A stretch of DNA of 40,746 nucleotides from Oscillospiraceae bacterium (lineage in GTDB: Bacteria; Bacillota; Clostridia; UBA1212; UBA1255): the NCBI GenBank assembly GCA_015069185.1, contig SVJB01000017.1, positions 1-40,746 of the forward strand, written 5' to 3'. A program made the translations under genes and the position numbers. Positions 16,664-26,610 of the stretch are shown in pieces. Under the pieces are notes generated by a model. It was not told where the DNA came from. It saw only the letters and a list, made by a program, of their open reading frames with translations, and did not search any database. The stretch's first letter is position 1. Each line of letters starts with the position of its first letter.

Positions 16664-18506
16664 TTTTGTCTCCCCCTATTTTGTATATGTAACTAAGTCT
16701 GCCGACAGGCATTGAACAACCTGATTCATAATAGCTCATTATGTCATCAGGACTGTCCACTCCATCTGCAACCTTAAAATAAAAAGCTTTATTATCGCCA
16801 ATAATTTCCTTGGGTATTTGTATTTGCATCAGTTTGCCGGATACAGTATACGGGGCCAGACCAATGCCTGCAGCACGTACTCCGCCATGCAGAGCATTAT
16901 GATGACTGTGTGAATCTGCTGCCTCCTCACAATGCTTCTTACATGAGCTGCAATCTCCGCCACATTCCTTGTCCAGTCCATATTTACCATCTTTGAGCTG
17001 TTCTATAATACTGTTACCTAAATGGTTGCAACCTGTTCCCATACAATCAATTGTACGATATCTGTTTATAGCGTATTCATAGCCTTCCCAACCTTTATCC
17101 TGTGATGGTATCATGCCTGTTCCTATGAAGATATTCATCCAGTTACTGTCATTATATGCCTGTATATCCTCTGTACACTCAATGCTCATATATATATTTT
17201 CACAATCAGATGTTACTTTGATACATCTGATATTGTTGCGGTTTGCAGACTTGATATACTTATATTTCGGAGATATAGACTGACTGTCTCTTGTTATGTT
17301 GGCAACATTGCTGTTACGGTATACAGCGTCTATGTCCTCCCACTGCTCAGCACCTTTACATATATCAATCGTCTTGCACTTATTTGTATCATTGCTATCA
17401 TCATAAGGCAAATATTTATATTTACGTATATGTGACATCATCTGTATGTAGTATGCGTCACCGTAGCCGCCACGCATAGGCTCTGCATCTCTGGAATATT
17501 CCATATCCACATTATCGCAGAACATATATTCGCCTTGGTGCTCAAATTTCTGAGCAACCCACTCATTCCAGCCGGTAACAAACACGAGTTCCGGATCGAC
17601 CTCATGTACTGTTTTCCATTGAGAATCAAAGAAAGTACCTTTGATTATGTCCTCATGTACGTTCTCGCCTGTCTCCACATTATAGCCTCTGCCCCAATTG
17701 CACCAGTTATCGTGTGTCAATGAGAAGCTAAAAGGTGGCATTGGATGTGACGCGATAGATACATTTATCAGGTTACCGTTTAGAGGCTGAGGATATTGCC
17801 ACTCCACAAACGGGAAAGCATCATCTGTCACCGGGTCCATAGGCCAGCGGGCTTTACGTATGTAAAAGTATTCACGAATAACCGGATCCAGATCCTCTGT
17901 TTTATAATCGCCATTTCCCATTGCCTTCATATCATCTTCAGCATCCCAGTAGCCTATAATCATTGGTTTTCCATTCACCATATACCAAGTATCCGGGTAT
18001 AAATTCTGACTGTACAGTTCGTTATACAGCTTTGTTATGGTAGGTATTGATATAGAATGTGTCATAAAAGCAATCTTTGGTGCATTCCAACCCTCTTCGT
18101 TTAATTCATGAAGCACTTTAAGCACCTGGATGTAAATATGATTATATGTAAGAGCATTTGTCGCATCAAACACAAGAAAATCAATGCCACTATGCATAAG
18201 CATTTCCATATGTTTTCTGATAACCCACTCATCATCACTGCGATAAAATCCAAATAGTGGCTCTCCCCACCAGTGCATCTCTCCATGGGGACTTTCCGGT
18301 GTCAATTTGTGAAAAAGTGTCTCCGCACCGTATTTTTCAATAATCTCTGAATTCAGATATATATCAGAGGCATGCTCTAACCATAAAAAGTAAAATATTC
18401 CTACATGACGGTTTTGTCTCTTATTGCCAACCGGCGGTATTACCTTGCCCTCTGTGTTAAAACCAACTATAAAATTCTCGCTATATCCATTTTCATACTT
18501 ACTCAT
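16656..18506 (-). CDS. Cytoplasmic GH99/GH71-like protein with Cys/His-rich insertion
   Basis: A 616-residue protein without a signal peptide. A TIM-barrel glycosidase-like domain spans about 30-370, with HVGIFYFLWLEH, WWGEPLFGFY, HSGIDFLVFDATNA and VFVTGWNEW, typical of the GH99/GH71-like group (endo-mannosidase relatives). The C-terminal region (about 390-616) resembles a CBM9-like beta sandwich, but carries an insertion near residues 500-560 with six Cys and several His (CMGTGC, CGGDCSSCKKHC, HSHH) that could bind metal. The paralogue at 35489-37516 is secreted and lacks the insertion. It starts six bases after the nagA stop, with AAAGGA. Substrate is unknown; a cytoplasmic site implies imported glycan. 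Confidence 0.72.
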   Translation of the reverse strand: MSKYENGYSENFIVGFNTEGKVIPPVGNKRQNRHVGIFYFLWLEHASDIYLNSEIIEKYGAETLFHKLTPESPHGEMHWWGEPLFGFYRSDDEWVIRKHMEMLMHSGIDFLVFDATNALTYNHIYIQVLKVLHELNEEGWNAPKIAFMTHSISIPTITKLYNELYSQNLYPDTWYMVNGKPMIIGYWDAEDDMKAMGNGDYKTEDLDPVIREYFYIRKARWPMDPVTDDAFPFVEWQYPQPLNGNLINVSIASHPMPPFSFSLTHDNWCNWGRGYNVETGENVHEDIIKGTFFDSQWKTVHEVDPELVFVTGWNEWVAQKFEHQGEYMFCDNVDMEYSRDAEPMRGGYGDAYYIQMMSHIRKYKYLPYDDSNDTNKCKTIDICKGAEQWEDIDAVYRNSNVANITRDSQSISPKYKYIKSANRNNIRCIKVTSDCENIYMSIECTEDIQAYNDSNWMNIFIGTGMIPSQDKGWEGYEYAINRYRTIDCMGTGCNHLGNSIIEQLKDGKYGLDKECGGDCSSCKKHCEEAADSHSHHNALHGGVRAAGIGLAPYTVSGKLMQIQIPKEIIGDNKAFYFKVADGVDSPDDIMSYYESGCSMPVGRLSYIYKIGGDKNE

Positions 18507-18512
18507 ATTATA

Positions 18513-19673
18513 TTAATCCTTTCCAATATATACTTTCTTTATATTCAGATCCCTGTCCATTACCAAAAGGTCTGCACACTTTCCAGGTAATATACTGCCT
18601 ACACAATTGTATATGCCGGCAGCTCTGGCAGGGACAGCAGTTGCTGCATATATTGCATTTTCCAGCGACATAATATTAAGCTTAACAAGATTCTGTATAC
18701 ATTTGTATACAGAAACAGTACTGCCGGCTATAGTACTATCAGCAATGGTCTTACCTGGCATACCCAGATAAGCAATACCTTTATTAACAGTTATTTGCTG
18801 TCCACCTGATTCATAACTACCATCCGATAATCCTGTAGGGCAAATGCTGTCAGATATTATTACAAAACGTTCTCTTCCCACAATAGAATATAATAACCTT
18901 ATCATAGCAGGATGTACATGGATACCATCACAAATACATTCACAAACAACACGTTCATCTATAAGTGCTGCACCAAGTATACCGGGATCGCGGTGATGGA
19001 GTGGTCTCATTCCATTAAATGTATGTGTGACGCCTCTGGCGCCTGCCTCAATAGCACTGCAGGTTGTCTTATAATCGCTGTCCGTATGGCCCATAAATAC
19101 ATTTATTTTATTCTTATATTGTTTTATAAACTCAATACTGCCTGATCTTTCCGGTGCCAGACTAATAATCTTTATACCATTATCTGACGCTCTTTGTAGT
19201 CTATCAATTAGTCTGATGTCTGCATCCATTAAATATTCAGGATGTTGTGCGCCTTTATATTTTTCAGTAAAGAAAGGTCCTTCCAGATAGATGCCACGTA
19301 TATGTGCCTTATCGGATAACGGTCCACGCGCTTGATACTCCGCTACATTCTCACAAGCATGATACATTTTATCAGCTGACTGTGTCATTATTGTAGCTAA
19401 AACACTTGTGGTACCCTGTGAAGCCATATACTGACAAATCTTGTCTGTAGCTTCAAATGTACCATCAAGATGGTCCGCTCCCATAGCTCCATGTGTATGG
19501 ATATCAATAAAGCCGGGAACCAAATATAGACCAGACAAATCAAGTACTTCCTGATCATCCGCTATAACTGAATCCGGCTCGTGTATAGAAATAATAATGC
19601 CGTTGTCCACATAAACATCAGCCCGCATAAAACGGAACTCATCATTCAGTACAACAGCATTTTTGAAAACCAT
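18513..19673 (-). CDS. nagA: N-acetylglucosamine-6-phosphate deacetylase
   Basis: A 386-residue amidohydrolase that converts GlcNAc-6-P to GlcN-6-P and acetate. Metal and substrate residues are seen in GFIDIHTHG, LEGPFF, MGHTDS, THTFNGM, CDGIHVHP and the catalytic Asp in IISDS. Length and order fit the family. Its ribosome site is modest (AAGTGAGTGA). It follows nagB by about 117 bases and precedes the GH99-like gene by 6, so it is inside the amino-sugar operon. Confidence 0.95.
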   Translation of the reverse strand: MVFKNAVVLNDEFRFMRADVYVDNGIIISIHEPDSVIADDQEVLDLSGLYLVPGFIDIHTHGAMGADHLDGTFEATDKICQYMASQGTTSVLATIMTQSADKMYHACENVAEYQARGPLSDKAHIRGIYLEGPFFTEKYKGAQHPEYLMDADIRLIDRLQRASDNGIKIISLAPERSGSIEFIKQYKNKINVFMGHTDSDYKTTCSAIEAGARGVTHTFNGMRPLHHRDPGILGAALIDERVVCECICDGIHVHPAMIRLLYSIVGRERFVIISDSICPTGLSDGSYESGGQQITVNKGIAYLGMPGKTIADSTIAGSTVSVYKCIQNLVKLNIMSLENAIYAATAVPARAAGIYNCVGSILPGKCADLLVMDRDLNIKKVYIGKD

Positions 19674-19790
19674 TTATATCACTCACTTAATATTTTATAC
19701 CGAAGCATTACATATCATCTATAACAGCCTCTGTACGTGCTATTATATCAGGTGAAAATATTTGCATCAAGAATTTTATATCCGATGTTA

Positions 19791-20513
19791 TTACTCTTCA
19801 TAACTTGCTTTATCGCAAATAATAGTAACATCAGTATGCAACTTAAGCAAACTCGCAGGAACATCGGTTGTAATATTATCACTTAGCAAAGTCATCAGAG
19901 CATTGTGCTTTGCTTTGCCTGTAATAAGCATTAATATCTTTTCAGCTTTCATTATTGATGCCATGCCCATTGTCAATGCTTTGCGTGGTACATCGTCTGA
20001 TTTCTCAAAGAATCTGGAATTTGCTTCAATAGTATTTTCTGTAAGCTTTGTCATGTGGGTATATGCCTGTAAATTCTTATCCGGCTCATTAAAACCGATA
20101 TGTCCGTTATTTCCAATTCCCAATATCTGTAAATCTATACCACCGGCAAGGTCAATTGCCTTCTCATACTCCGCACATTCTTGGTTAGGGTCTTCGCAGT
20201 TGCCATTTGGCACTCTTGTATTATTGATATCAATATTAATTCTATTAAACAAGTGCTTGTTCATGAAATATCTATATGACTGGTCATTTTCAGGATCGAT
20301 AGGATAATATTCATCTAAGTTAAAGCTCTTTACCTGTGAGAAGTCCAACTTTCCTGCTTCGTATTCCTTTACCAGATTATTGTACAGTCCTATAGGCGTA
20401 GATCCTGTAGGAAGGCCCAGGATACAATCCGGCTTATTTTTAATAATATCAATTGTTATTTGAGCAGCCTGTTCCATTACTGCATCGTAGTTTTCACAAA
20501 TAATTAATTTCAT
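19791..20513 (-). CDS. nagB: Glucosamine-6-phosphate deaminase
   Basis: A 240-residue isomerase/deaminase turning GlcN-6-P into fructose-6-P and ammonia, which enters glycolysis. The phosphate loop GLPTGSTPIGLY, the proton-transfer Asp in SFNLDEY and the GIGNNGHIGFNEP active-site loop with catalytic Asp and His region are present. The short C-terminus, without the allosteric extension of E. coli NagB, is normal for Firmicutes. AGTGAGG precedes ATG 20513. Confidence 0.95.
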   Translation of the reverse strand: MKLIICENYDAVMEQAAQITIDIIKNKPDCILGLPTGSTPIGLYNNLVKEYEAGKLDFSQVKSFNLDEYYPIDPENDQSYRYFMNKHLFNRINIDINNTRVPNGNCEDPNQECAEYEKAIDLAGGIDLQILGIGNNGHIGFNEPDKNLQAYTHMTKLTENTIEANSRFFEKSDDVPRKALTMGMASIMKAEKILMLITGKAKHNALMTLLSDNITTDVPASLLKLHTDVTIICDKASYEE

Positions 20514-20608
20514 ATTTATAACCTCACTTTTATTATAAAATATATCCTCTGTAATGCATATCTCAACTCATAAACGCGAAAATATAATACATCACTTTAT
20601 CAAAGTAA

Positions 20609-21655
20609 TCAATAACAATGTTCAATGATAATATTGCCTATATCTTCTCCTATAGATAACATCTGGTCCTGATTCCAATGCATTTTATCTGATCCATAGA
20701 CGACAAGTTTTCCATCAATATAATCTGTAATCATATATGTAGAATTATCTACAAGATAGCAATTGTCGATTAACGACGGGAGCTTCTTCTGCATATCAAT
20801 AAACGGCTTATTTGTTACTTCTTCTCTATTTTCATCAATCAGATTAAATCCCGATGAAACTGCGCCAATTAGAATAGGAAGATTTGATGCACCCAAATCA
20901 TCATCACTATTCGTAAACTCTTTCATTTTTGCAGATAGATCTCGACGTATATCCTGTGCAAAGAATTTAAATGCAATCTCATATTCAACTTCTTTTGGAA
21001 GATCTGTTTCACCCTGCATCCAGTATAGTCCTTTTATATTTATTTGCGTATAACCCAAATCTTTTAATTCAGAAATACTGGTATACACAGAAGTTATAAG
21101 ATCGCGATATAACTTGCCGGTAATATCCTCCTCTTTATAGGACACCTTAAGGTATTCCGCATACGATGGAGATACCCAGTTACCGTTTGCATGAATTCCT
21201 GTTTTATGATTAAGTAGCGAAGTCCCTCCATGGCCGCACTTTATGAAGCCCACATCAGAATCAGTCTTCTCATAGAATTTACTCAAGACCTTTGCCATGC
21301 CTACTTCAGGTCCCATAAAGCCTTCTTTTCTGCCAAGGTCAAGAGTTACTCCCTGCCAAGGTACAAAACGATGTTCCAGCTCCGGTTGATTTTGCATTCT
21401 GGAGTGGCTGGTATACAAGACATTCTTGTATCCATCCTCAAGCTGCGGCATATCCTTAAGCAAGGCTTTTCTATCAGATATCTTTGTATGCCCTACTGCA
21501 TTAGACTGACCTGCAATAATATATACATCAATAGAAGTTTTGCTGACTACTTCTTTTTCCTTTTCACAAGAAGAAATTGCAAAGAGAGTCATAACTATTA
21601 AAGTCAAAGCAAGAAGCATTCTACATTTTGCATATATTGTTCTTTTAATACTCAT
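20609..21655 (-). CDS. Lipoprotein esterase, SASA/SGNH type (sialate O-acetylesterase-like)
   Basis: A 348-residue protein from ATG 21655 (AGAGGTGG upstream; an in-frame GTG three codons earlier overlaps that site). The signal peptide ends in a lipobox with Cys30 (AISSC), so it is tethered outside the membrane. The hydrolase domain shows nucleophile Ser51 in IIAGQSNAVGH, WMQGETD and a late DKMHWN with the catalytic His. This family removes O-acetyl groups from sialic acids or plant and microbial glycans. Being first in the nagBA-GH99-like operon, it probably trims acetyl groups before import. It starts 19 bases after the rqcH stop, so some read-through is possible. Confidence 0.85.
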   Translation of the reverse strand: MSIKRTIYAKCRMLLALTLIVMTLFAISSCEKEKEVVSKTSIDVYIIAGQSNAVGHTKISDRKALLKDMPQLEDGYKNVLYTSHSRMQNQPELEHRFVPWQGVTLDLGRKEGFMGPEVGMAKVLSKFYEKTDSDVGFIKCGHGGTSLLNHKTGIHANGNWVSPSYAEYLKVSYKEEDITGKLYRDLITSVYTSISELKDLGYTQINIKGLYWMQGETDLPKEVEYEIAFKFFAQDIRRDLSAKMKEFTNSDDDLGASNLPILIGAVSSGFNLIDENREEVTNKPFIDMQKKLPSLIDNCYLVDNSTYMITDYIDGKLVVYGSDKMHWNQDQMLSIGEDIGNIIIEHCY

Positions 21656-21674
21656 TCTTACCACCTCTTATTAT

Positions 21675-23426
21675 TTACTCTACACCACAAGGTGTTACAG
21701 TTATAGTTTTAAAGTTAGTATACGTTACCATTCCCGGCTTGCCGCCCGGGATTTTTTTTACATGTTTTATCTTTGTATAATCCACGTCTGCCTTAGGATT
21801 ATCTCTGTGACTGCTATACCAGGCTGCCAGAGCTGCAGCAGTCTCAAATATTCGTCCCGGTATGATTTGTCCTTTCTCAAGAGCAGAAGTTGATATAACC
21901 ACGTGAGATCCGGGAGCATTCTTTAAATGAAACCAAATATCCTCAGATCTTGCCATTTTACACGTAAGATAATCATTTTGTTTGTTATTCTTACCAATAT
22001 ATATTGTATATCCGTCAGGTGTGACATGTTTTACCGGCAAAGGTGCAGAGCTGACCTTCTTCTTAGTACGACAGCTTCCTTTATTGCCGGCTCCTCGCAA
22101 ATAGCCTTCTTCAGTCAGTTCTTCCTTGACCTGCAATATTTCATCATCATTAGTTACATTTGCAAGGAGTGCAGCCACATTGTTTAGATAGTCCAGTTCC
22201 GCCATAGCCTCATCATAGTGAATCAAGGCATTTTCATAAGTGGCTTTTTGTTTCTGATATTTTTTAAAATAAAGTTGAGCATTTTGAGGAACAGTTTTAT
22301 TAATATCAAGTTCAATAGTAAGCTTACTGGCAGGCACAGAATTTTCATCAAGATCATAGAAATTATCCAATTCTACTGTCTCGCCACAGTCACGTATTGC
22401 ATACACATTAGCAAGCAAAAGTTCGCCTTTGATTCTATTTATGTCATAGTCCTCACTAACACTCGCCGTCTGCTTATGAATCTCTATCTTGCGCAGTGTT
22501 TTATTTATAGCAGACTGCAAATGCTTCTGCATCTCACCTGTTTTTTGTTTGATGGCATGTTGCTCTTCCTTAGGGCTATACACACTATCCAACATTTCAT
22601 TGGCTGTACCAAATTCTGTTATATTTCCCTGGTCTTCAGGCAGATTTAAATTAATTACATGAAACTCATTATTATTCTTGAAAATAGTAGGTTTATAGTT
22701 GCTATTTGTTATGTCCCTGCAAACGCTTCTGACTACATCCAGTAATCGTATACCGCGATGCTGACTCTCTGCAACTATCATTTTGCACAAAAAAGGGCTA
22801 AAACCCGATATGTTTGATAATATGACCTTGTGTGCAGTGTTAGGATTCTTGTTGCATTCAGCTAAAAAAAACTGTGAAAATTCGTCTTCCTTTTCACCGA
22901 TAACCTGATCCGGTGTATATTTATTTTGCTGAGGAGGTAGTACGTATTTACGAAGAGGCATAACTTCCCTCACACGACTTGTCTCAAAATCCACAGTCTT
23001 AATTGCATCGTATATTATGCCATCTTCATTGAGCAATATAATATTACTGTGTTTGCCCATAATCTCAATCATAAGTTGCTTTACAGACTCATCACCAAGC
23101 TCATCTCTGGATAATACTTTGATGCAAACGATTCTATCGTAACCAATCTGTTCTATAGATATAATCCTACCACCGGCCAGATGTTTACGAAGGAGCATAG
23201 CAAATCTAGGCGCAGTCAATGGATTTTCCTTCTTGATTTTAGTAAGGTGAATACCGCAGTTAATGGCGTTACAACTTATAGTAAGATTGTATCTGCCGCT
23301 TTCGTTGCGGCAAAGAAGTACTATTTCATCTCTTTGCGTCTGAAAAACTTTATCAATTCGCGCAGCGGTAAGGAAGCAATTAAGCTCCCTTACCGCTGCA
23401 TTTAATACTATACCGTCAAATGGCAT
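21675..23426 (-). CDS. rqcH: RqcH, NFACT-family ribosome quality control protein
   Basis: A 583-residue NFACT protein (older name: fibronectin-binding A). It binds stalled 50S-peptidyl-tRNA complexes and recruits tRNA-Ala for alanine tailing. NFACT-N starts MPFDGIVLNAAVREL, and the key residues Asp97-Arg98 (GYDRIV) match those required in B. subtilis RqcH. HhH and coiled-coil regions occupy about 175-410, and NFACT-R near 455-560 has YTIYIGKNNKQNDYLT and EDIWFHLKNAPGSHVVI. It lies 32 bases after ileS. A strong 12-bp hairpin lies inside codons 10-22 (see findings). Confidence 0.94.
   Translation of the reverse strand: MPFDGIVLNAAVRELNCFLTAARIDKVFQTQRDEIVLLCRNESGRYNLTISCNAINCGIHLTKIKKENPLTAPRFAMLLRKHLAGGRIISIEQIGYDRIVCIKVLSRDELGDESVKQLMIEIMGKHSNIILLNEDGIIYDAIKTVDFETSRVREVMPLRKYVLPPQQNKYTPDQVIGEKEDEFSQFFLAECNKNPNTAHKVILSNISGFSPFLCKMIVAESQHRGIRLLDVVRSVCRDITNSNYKPTIFKNNNEFHVINLNLPEDQGNITEFGTANEMLDSVYSPKEEQHAIKQKTGEMQKHLQSAINKTLRKIEIHKQTASVSEDYDINRIKGELLLANVYAIRDCGETVELDNFYDLDENSVPASKLTIELDINKTVPQNAQLYFKKYQKQKATYENALIHYDEAMAELDYLNNVAALLANVTNDDEILQVKEELTEEGYLRGAGNKGSCRTKKKVSSAPLPVKHVTPDGYTIYIGKNNKQNDYLTCKMARSEDIWFHLKNAPGSHVVISTSALEKGQIIPGRIFETAAALAAWYSSHRDNPKADVDYTKIKHVKKIPGGKPGMVTYTNFKTITVTPCGVE
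23362..23399 (-). other. Strong intragenic hairpin in the rqcH 5' coding region
   Basis: A perfect 12-bp inverted repeat (23362-23373 with 23388-23399, arm GCAGCGGTAAGG) continues for three more pairs past one mismatch around a 6-nt loop. On the mRNA it covers nucleotides 28-65 after the start codon. It is GC-rich compared with its surroundings and could slow initiation or early elongation. Confidence 0.7.
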
Positions 23427-23458
23427 ACAAAACTCTCATTTCTGCCGGCAGCATGCGC

Positions 23459-26400
23459 TCACACGCGCTTAACGCCCAGCTTTACATCAACTCCGTTAAG
23501 ATTCCAATCCTTAACGTATACATCAGATTCTGTAATATCGTCACAATATACAATCTTATCGCTAAGTGTTTCATCCATAACTGTTATTTCGTTATTTGCA
23601 AGATACTTCTTAATCTCGTCACTTTGTGCCTGATAGATTGTAATATGATCCATAACCTCAAAGCCTGCTTCTTTACGCATTGTCTGCACGCGACTTATAA
23701 TCTCACGTACAAAGCCCTCTTCAATAAGACTGTCTGTAAGTGTTATATCAAGTACAACACATACACCGCCATATTGAGTTACTGCGTATCCTTCTTTATG
23801 TGTAGTAGTGATGAGCAAATCATCTTTTGCAAGATCATAGCCTGTACCATCGATATTTACAGTATACACGCCTTTACTTGACAGCTCGTTCATAACCTCA
23901 TTGCCGTTTACTGTCTCTAAGATACCCTTAAGCTTTCCGATGTTCTTGCCAAGACGAGGTCCTAATGTTTTGAGCTGAGGCTTAAATGTATATGTTACGT
24001 ACTGATCTGCATCCTGAACAAAACTTAATTCCTTTACATTTAATTCTTCAAGAACAATTTCTTTATAGAATTCGTTTAATTCAAAATCTGCCTGTACCAT
24101 CATACGAGCCAAAGGCTGTCTTGTCTTGATAGATGTATTGTTACGAGCCTCTCTGCCAAGGACAACAATATCAAGTACATGTTTCATCTGTTCTTCAAGA
24201 TCAGTGTCAACATACTCTTCATTGCATACAGGGTAATCACAGAAGTGAATGCTTATAGGAGCAGTTTTATCAACATTAACAACAATATTTCTGTAAATAG
24301 CTTCTGTCATGAAAGGAATCATAGGCGCAGCTAACTTGCAAAGCGTTACAAGTACAGTATACAAAGTCATGTAAGCATTAATCTTATCCTGCTCCATGCC
24401 CTTTGCCCAATATCTGTCACGACATCTTCTTACATACCAGTTACTGAGCTCATCTGTAAAATCCTGAAGATCTCTTGATGTCTCTGTAATTCTGTAGTTT
24501 GCCAGATTATTGTCTGTATTTTTCACCAAAGTATTGAGTTTGGACAGTATCCACTTATCCATAACAGACAATTTATCATAATCAAGTGTATATTGTGTTG
24601 GGTCAAACTTATCGATCTCTGCGTAAAGTACATAGAAAGCATATGTGTTCCAAAGAGTACCAAGGAACTTACGCTGTCCTTCCTGAACTGCTTTTGCATA
24701 GAATTTGTTTGGCAGCCACGGAGCGGAATTAGAGTAGAAATACCATCTTATAGCGTCTGCACCAAACTGTGCCAGTGCGTCAAACGGATCTACTGCATTA
24801 CCCTTGGACTTGGACATTTTCTGTCCGTTCTCATCCTGAACAAGACCAAGAACAATAACATTCTTATATGGCGCCTCGTTGAAAATAAGAGTTGAGATAG
24901 CGAGTAACGAGTAGAACCAACCTCTTGTCTGGTCAACAGCCTCACTGATAAAGTCTGCCGGGAAGTTGTCATCAAATATTTCTTTATTTTCAAAAGGATA
25001 ATGCCATTGAGCAAAAGGCATACTACCTGAGTCAAACCAACAGTCAATAACTTCTTTGGTACGTGTCATTTGTTTGCCGCAGATAGGGCACTTGATGGTA
25101 ACAGCATCAATATAAGGTCTGTGAAGTTCAATATCATCAGGACAATTATCAGACATTGATTTGAGCTCCTCTATAGATCCGATTGCATGCTTATGACCAC
25201 ATTCACACATCCAGATATTAAGAGGTGTTCCCCAATATCTGTCACGGCTGATACCCCAGTCCTGAATATTATTGAGCCAGTCGCCAAATCTTCCTTTACC
25301 GATAGATTCAGGAATCCAGTTAATTGTATTATTATTGCGGATAAGGTCTTCCTTAACCTCTGTCATCTTAATAAACCATGACTCTCTTGCATAGTAGATG
25401 AGAGGTGTGTCACATCTCCAACAGAATGGATATGAGTGTTCATATTGAAGAGTCTTGAACATAAGACCGCGGACATTCAAATCCTTGATAATTTCTTTGT
25501 CAGCATCTTTGCAGAATGTGCCTGCCCAAGGTGTCTCCGGTGTCATCTGACCTTTGCTGTCAACAAGTTGCAGGAACGGAAGATCATAGTTGCGTCCGAT
25601 CTTGGCGTCATCTTCACCAAATGCAGGGGCAATATGAACGATACCTGTACCGTCAGTTGTAGTTACGTATTCACCGCAGGTTACATAGTATGCTTTCTTG
25701 TCAAGTGCTTTGAAACTATACAGAGGCTCATATTCCAGATTTTCCAGATCTCTACCCATCATTTCTTCGATAAGTTCATATTCATCTGAGATATTTGCGC
25801 TTATCAAATCCTTTGCCAGAATATAAATCTCTTCGCCAACCTTAATCTTAACATAAGGTATATCAGCATTTACACAAAGAGCTACGTTTGATGGCAAAGT
25901 CCAAGGGGTAGTTGTCCATACGAGGAAGTATGTGTTTTCTGTGCCCTTTTGCTTCATTTTCACAGTAACAGACTTTTCTTTTACATCTTTGTATCCCTGA
26001 GCCACTTCATGACTTGACAGTGGTGTACCGCAACGAGGGCAGTAAGGAACAATCTTAAAACCTTTGTACAGCAGACCGCGCTCCCAGATTTTCTTAAGCG
26101 CCCACCATTCTGATTCAATAAAATTATTATCATATGTTACATAAGGATCATCCATATCAGCCCAGAAACCTACTGTGCCGGAGAAATCCTCCCACATACC
26201 CTTATATTTCCATACACTCTCTTTACATTTTGTGATAAATTCTTCTAAGCCGTACTGTTCAATCTGTTCTTTACCATCGAGGCCCAGGAGCTTCTCAACT
26301 TCAAGCTCAACAGGAAGTCCGTGTGTATCCCATCCGGCTTTACGAAGTACTTTATCGCCTTTCATTGTTCTGTACCGTGGAATCAGATCTTTGATAACAC

Positions 26401-26584
26401 GAGTCAGAACGTGGCCGATATGCGGCTTTCCGTTAGCCGTTGGTGGTCCGTCATAAAAGGTGAAAGTGTCTCCGTCTTTTCTAAGATCGATACTTTTCTT
26501 GAAAATATCGTTATCTTCCCAGAACTTCTGTACTTTCTTTTCATTTTCAACAAAATTCAAGTTAGATGATACCTTATCATACAT
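23459..26584 (-). CDS. ileS: Isoleucyl-tRNA synthetase
   Basis: A 1041-residue class I synthetase charging tRNA-Ile. I start at ATG 26584 (MYDKVSSNL), which has GGAGG ahead; an open frame 21 codons upstream has no ribosome site and is intergenic. HIGH is seen in DGPPTANGKPHIGH, the CP1 editing domain follows, Zn-type CPRCG and CPICG motifs lie in the insertions, and KMSKS is in GQKMSKSKGNA. The anticodon domain and a long C-terminal extension give the larger eukaryote-like (type 2) form. The gene lies 74 bases after the acyl-CoA ligase, in a transcript headed by an Ile-type T-box. Confidence 0.97.
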   Translation of the reverse strand: MYDKVSSNLNFVENEKKVQKFWEDNDIFKKSIDLRKDGDTFTFYDGPPTANGKPHIGHVLTRVIKDLIPRYRTMKGDKVLRKAGWDTHGLPVELEVEKLLGLDGKEQIEQYGLEEFITKCKESVWKYKGMWEDFSGTVGFWADMDDPYVTYDNNFIESEWWALKKIWERGLLYKGFKIVPYCPRCGTPLSSHEVAQGYKDVKEKSVTVKMKQKGTENTYFLVWTTTPWTLPSNVALCVNADIPYVKIKVGEEIYILAKDLISANISDEYELIEEMMGRDLENLEYEPLYSFKALDKKAYYVTCGEYVTTTDGTGIVHIAPAFGEDDAKIGRNYDLPFLQLVDSKGQMTPETPWAGTFCKDADKEIIKDLNVRGLMFKTLQYEHSYPFCWRCDTPLIYYARESWFIKMTEVKEDLIRNNNTINWIPESIGKGRFGDWLNNIQDWGISRDRYWGTPLNIWMCECGHKHAIGSIEELKSMSDNCPDDIELHRPYIDAVTIKCPICGKQMTRTKEVIDCWFDSGSMPFAQWHYPFENKEIFDDNFPADFISEAVDQTRGWFYSLLAISTLIFNEAPYKNVIVLGLVQDENGQKMSKSKGNAVDPFDALAQFGADAIRWYFYSNSAPWLPNKFYAKAVQEGQRKFLGTLWNTYAFYVLYAEIDKFDPTQYTLDYDKLSVMDKWILSKLNTLVKNTDNNLANYRITETSRDLQDFTDELSNWYVRRCRDRYWAKGMEQDKINAYMTLYTVLVTLCKLAAPMIPFMTEAIYRNIVVNVDKTAPISIHFCDYPVCNEEYVDTDLEEQMKHVLDIVVLGREARNNTSIKTRQPLARMMVQADFELNEFYKEIVLEELNVKELSFVQDADQYVTYTFKPQLKTLGPRLGKNIGKLKGILETVNGNEVMNELSSKGVYTVNIDGTGYDLAKDDLLITTTHKEGYAVTQYGGVCVVLDITLTDSLIEEGFVREIISRVQTMRKEAGFEVMDHITIYQAQSDEIKKYLANNEITVMDETLSDKIVYCDDITESDVYVKDWNLNGVDVKLGVKRV

Positions 26585-26610
26585 AAATATTATACCTCCG
26601 AAAATACTTA

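Noticed and set aside
19674-19790. Short frame (about 19 codons from an ATG) between nagB and nagA
   Set aside because: It has no ribosome site and is too short to judge. It may be a fragment of a lost gene, but the evidence is too thin to list.
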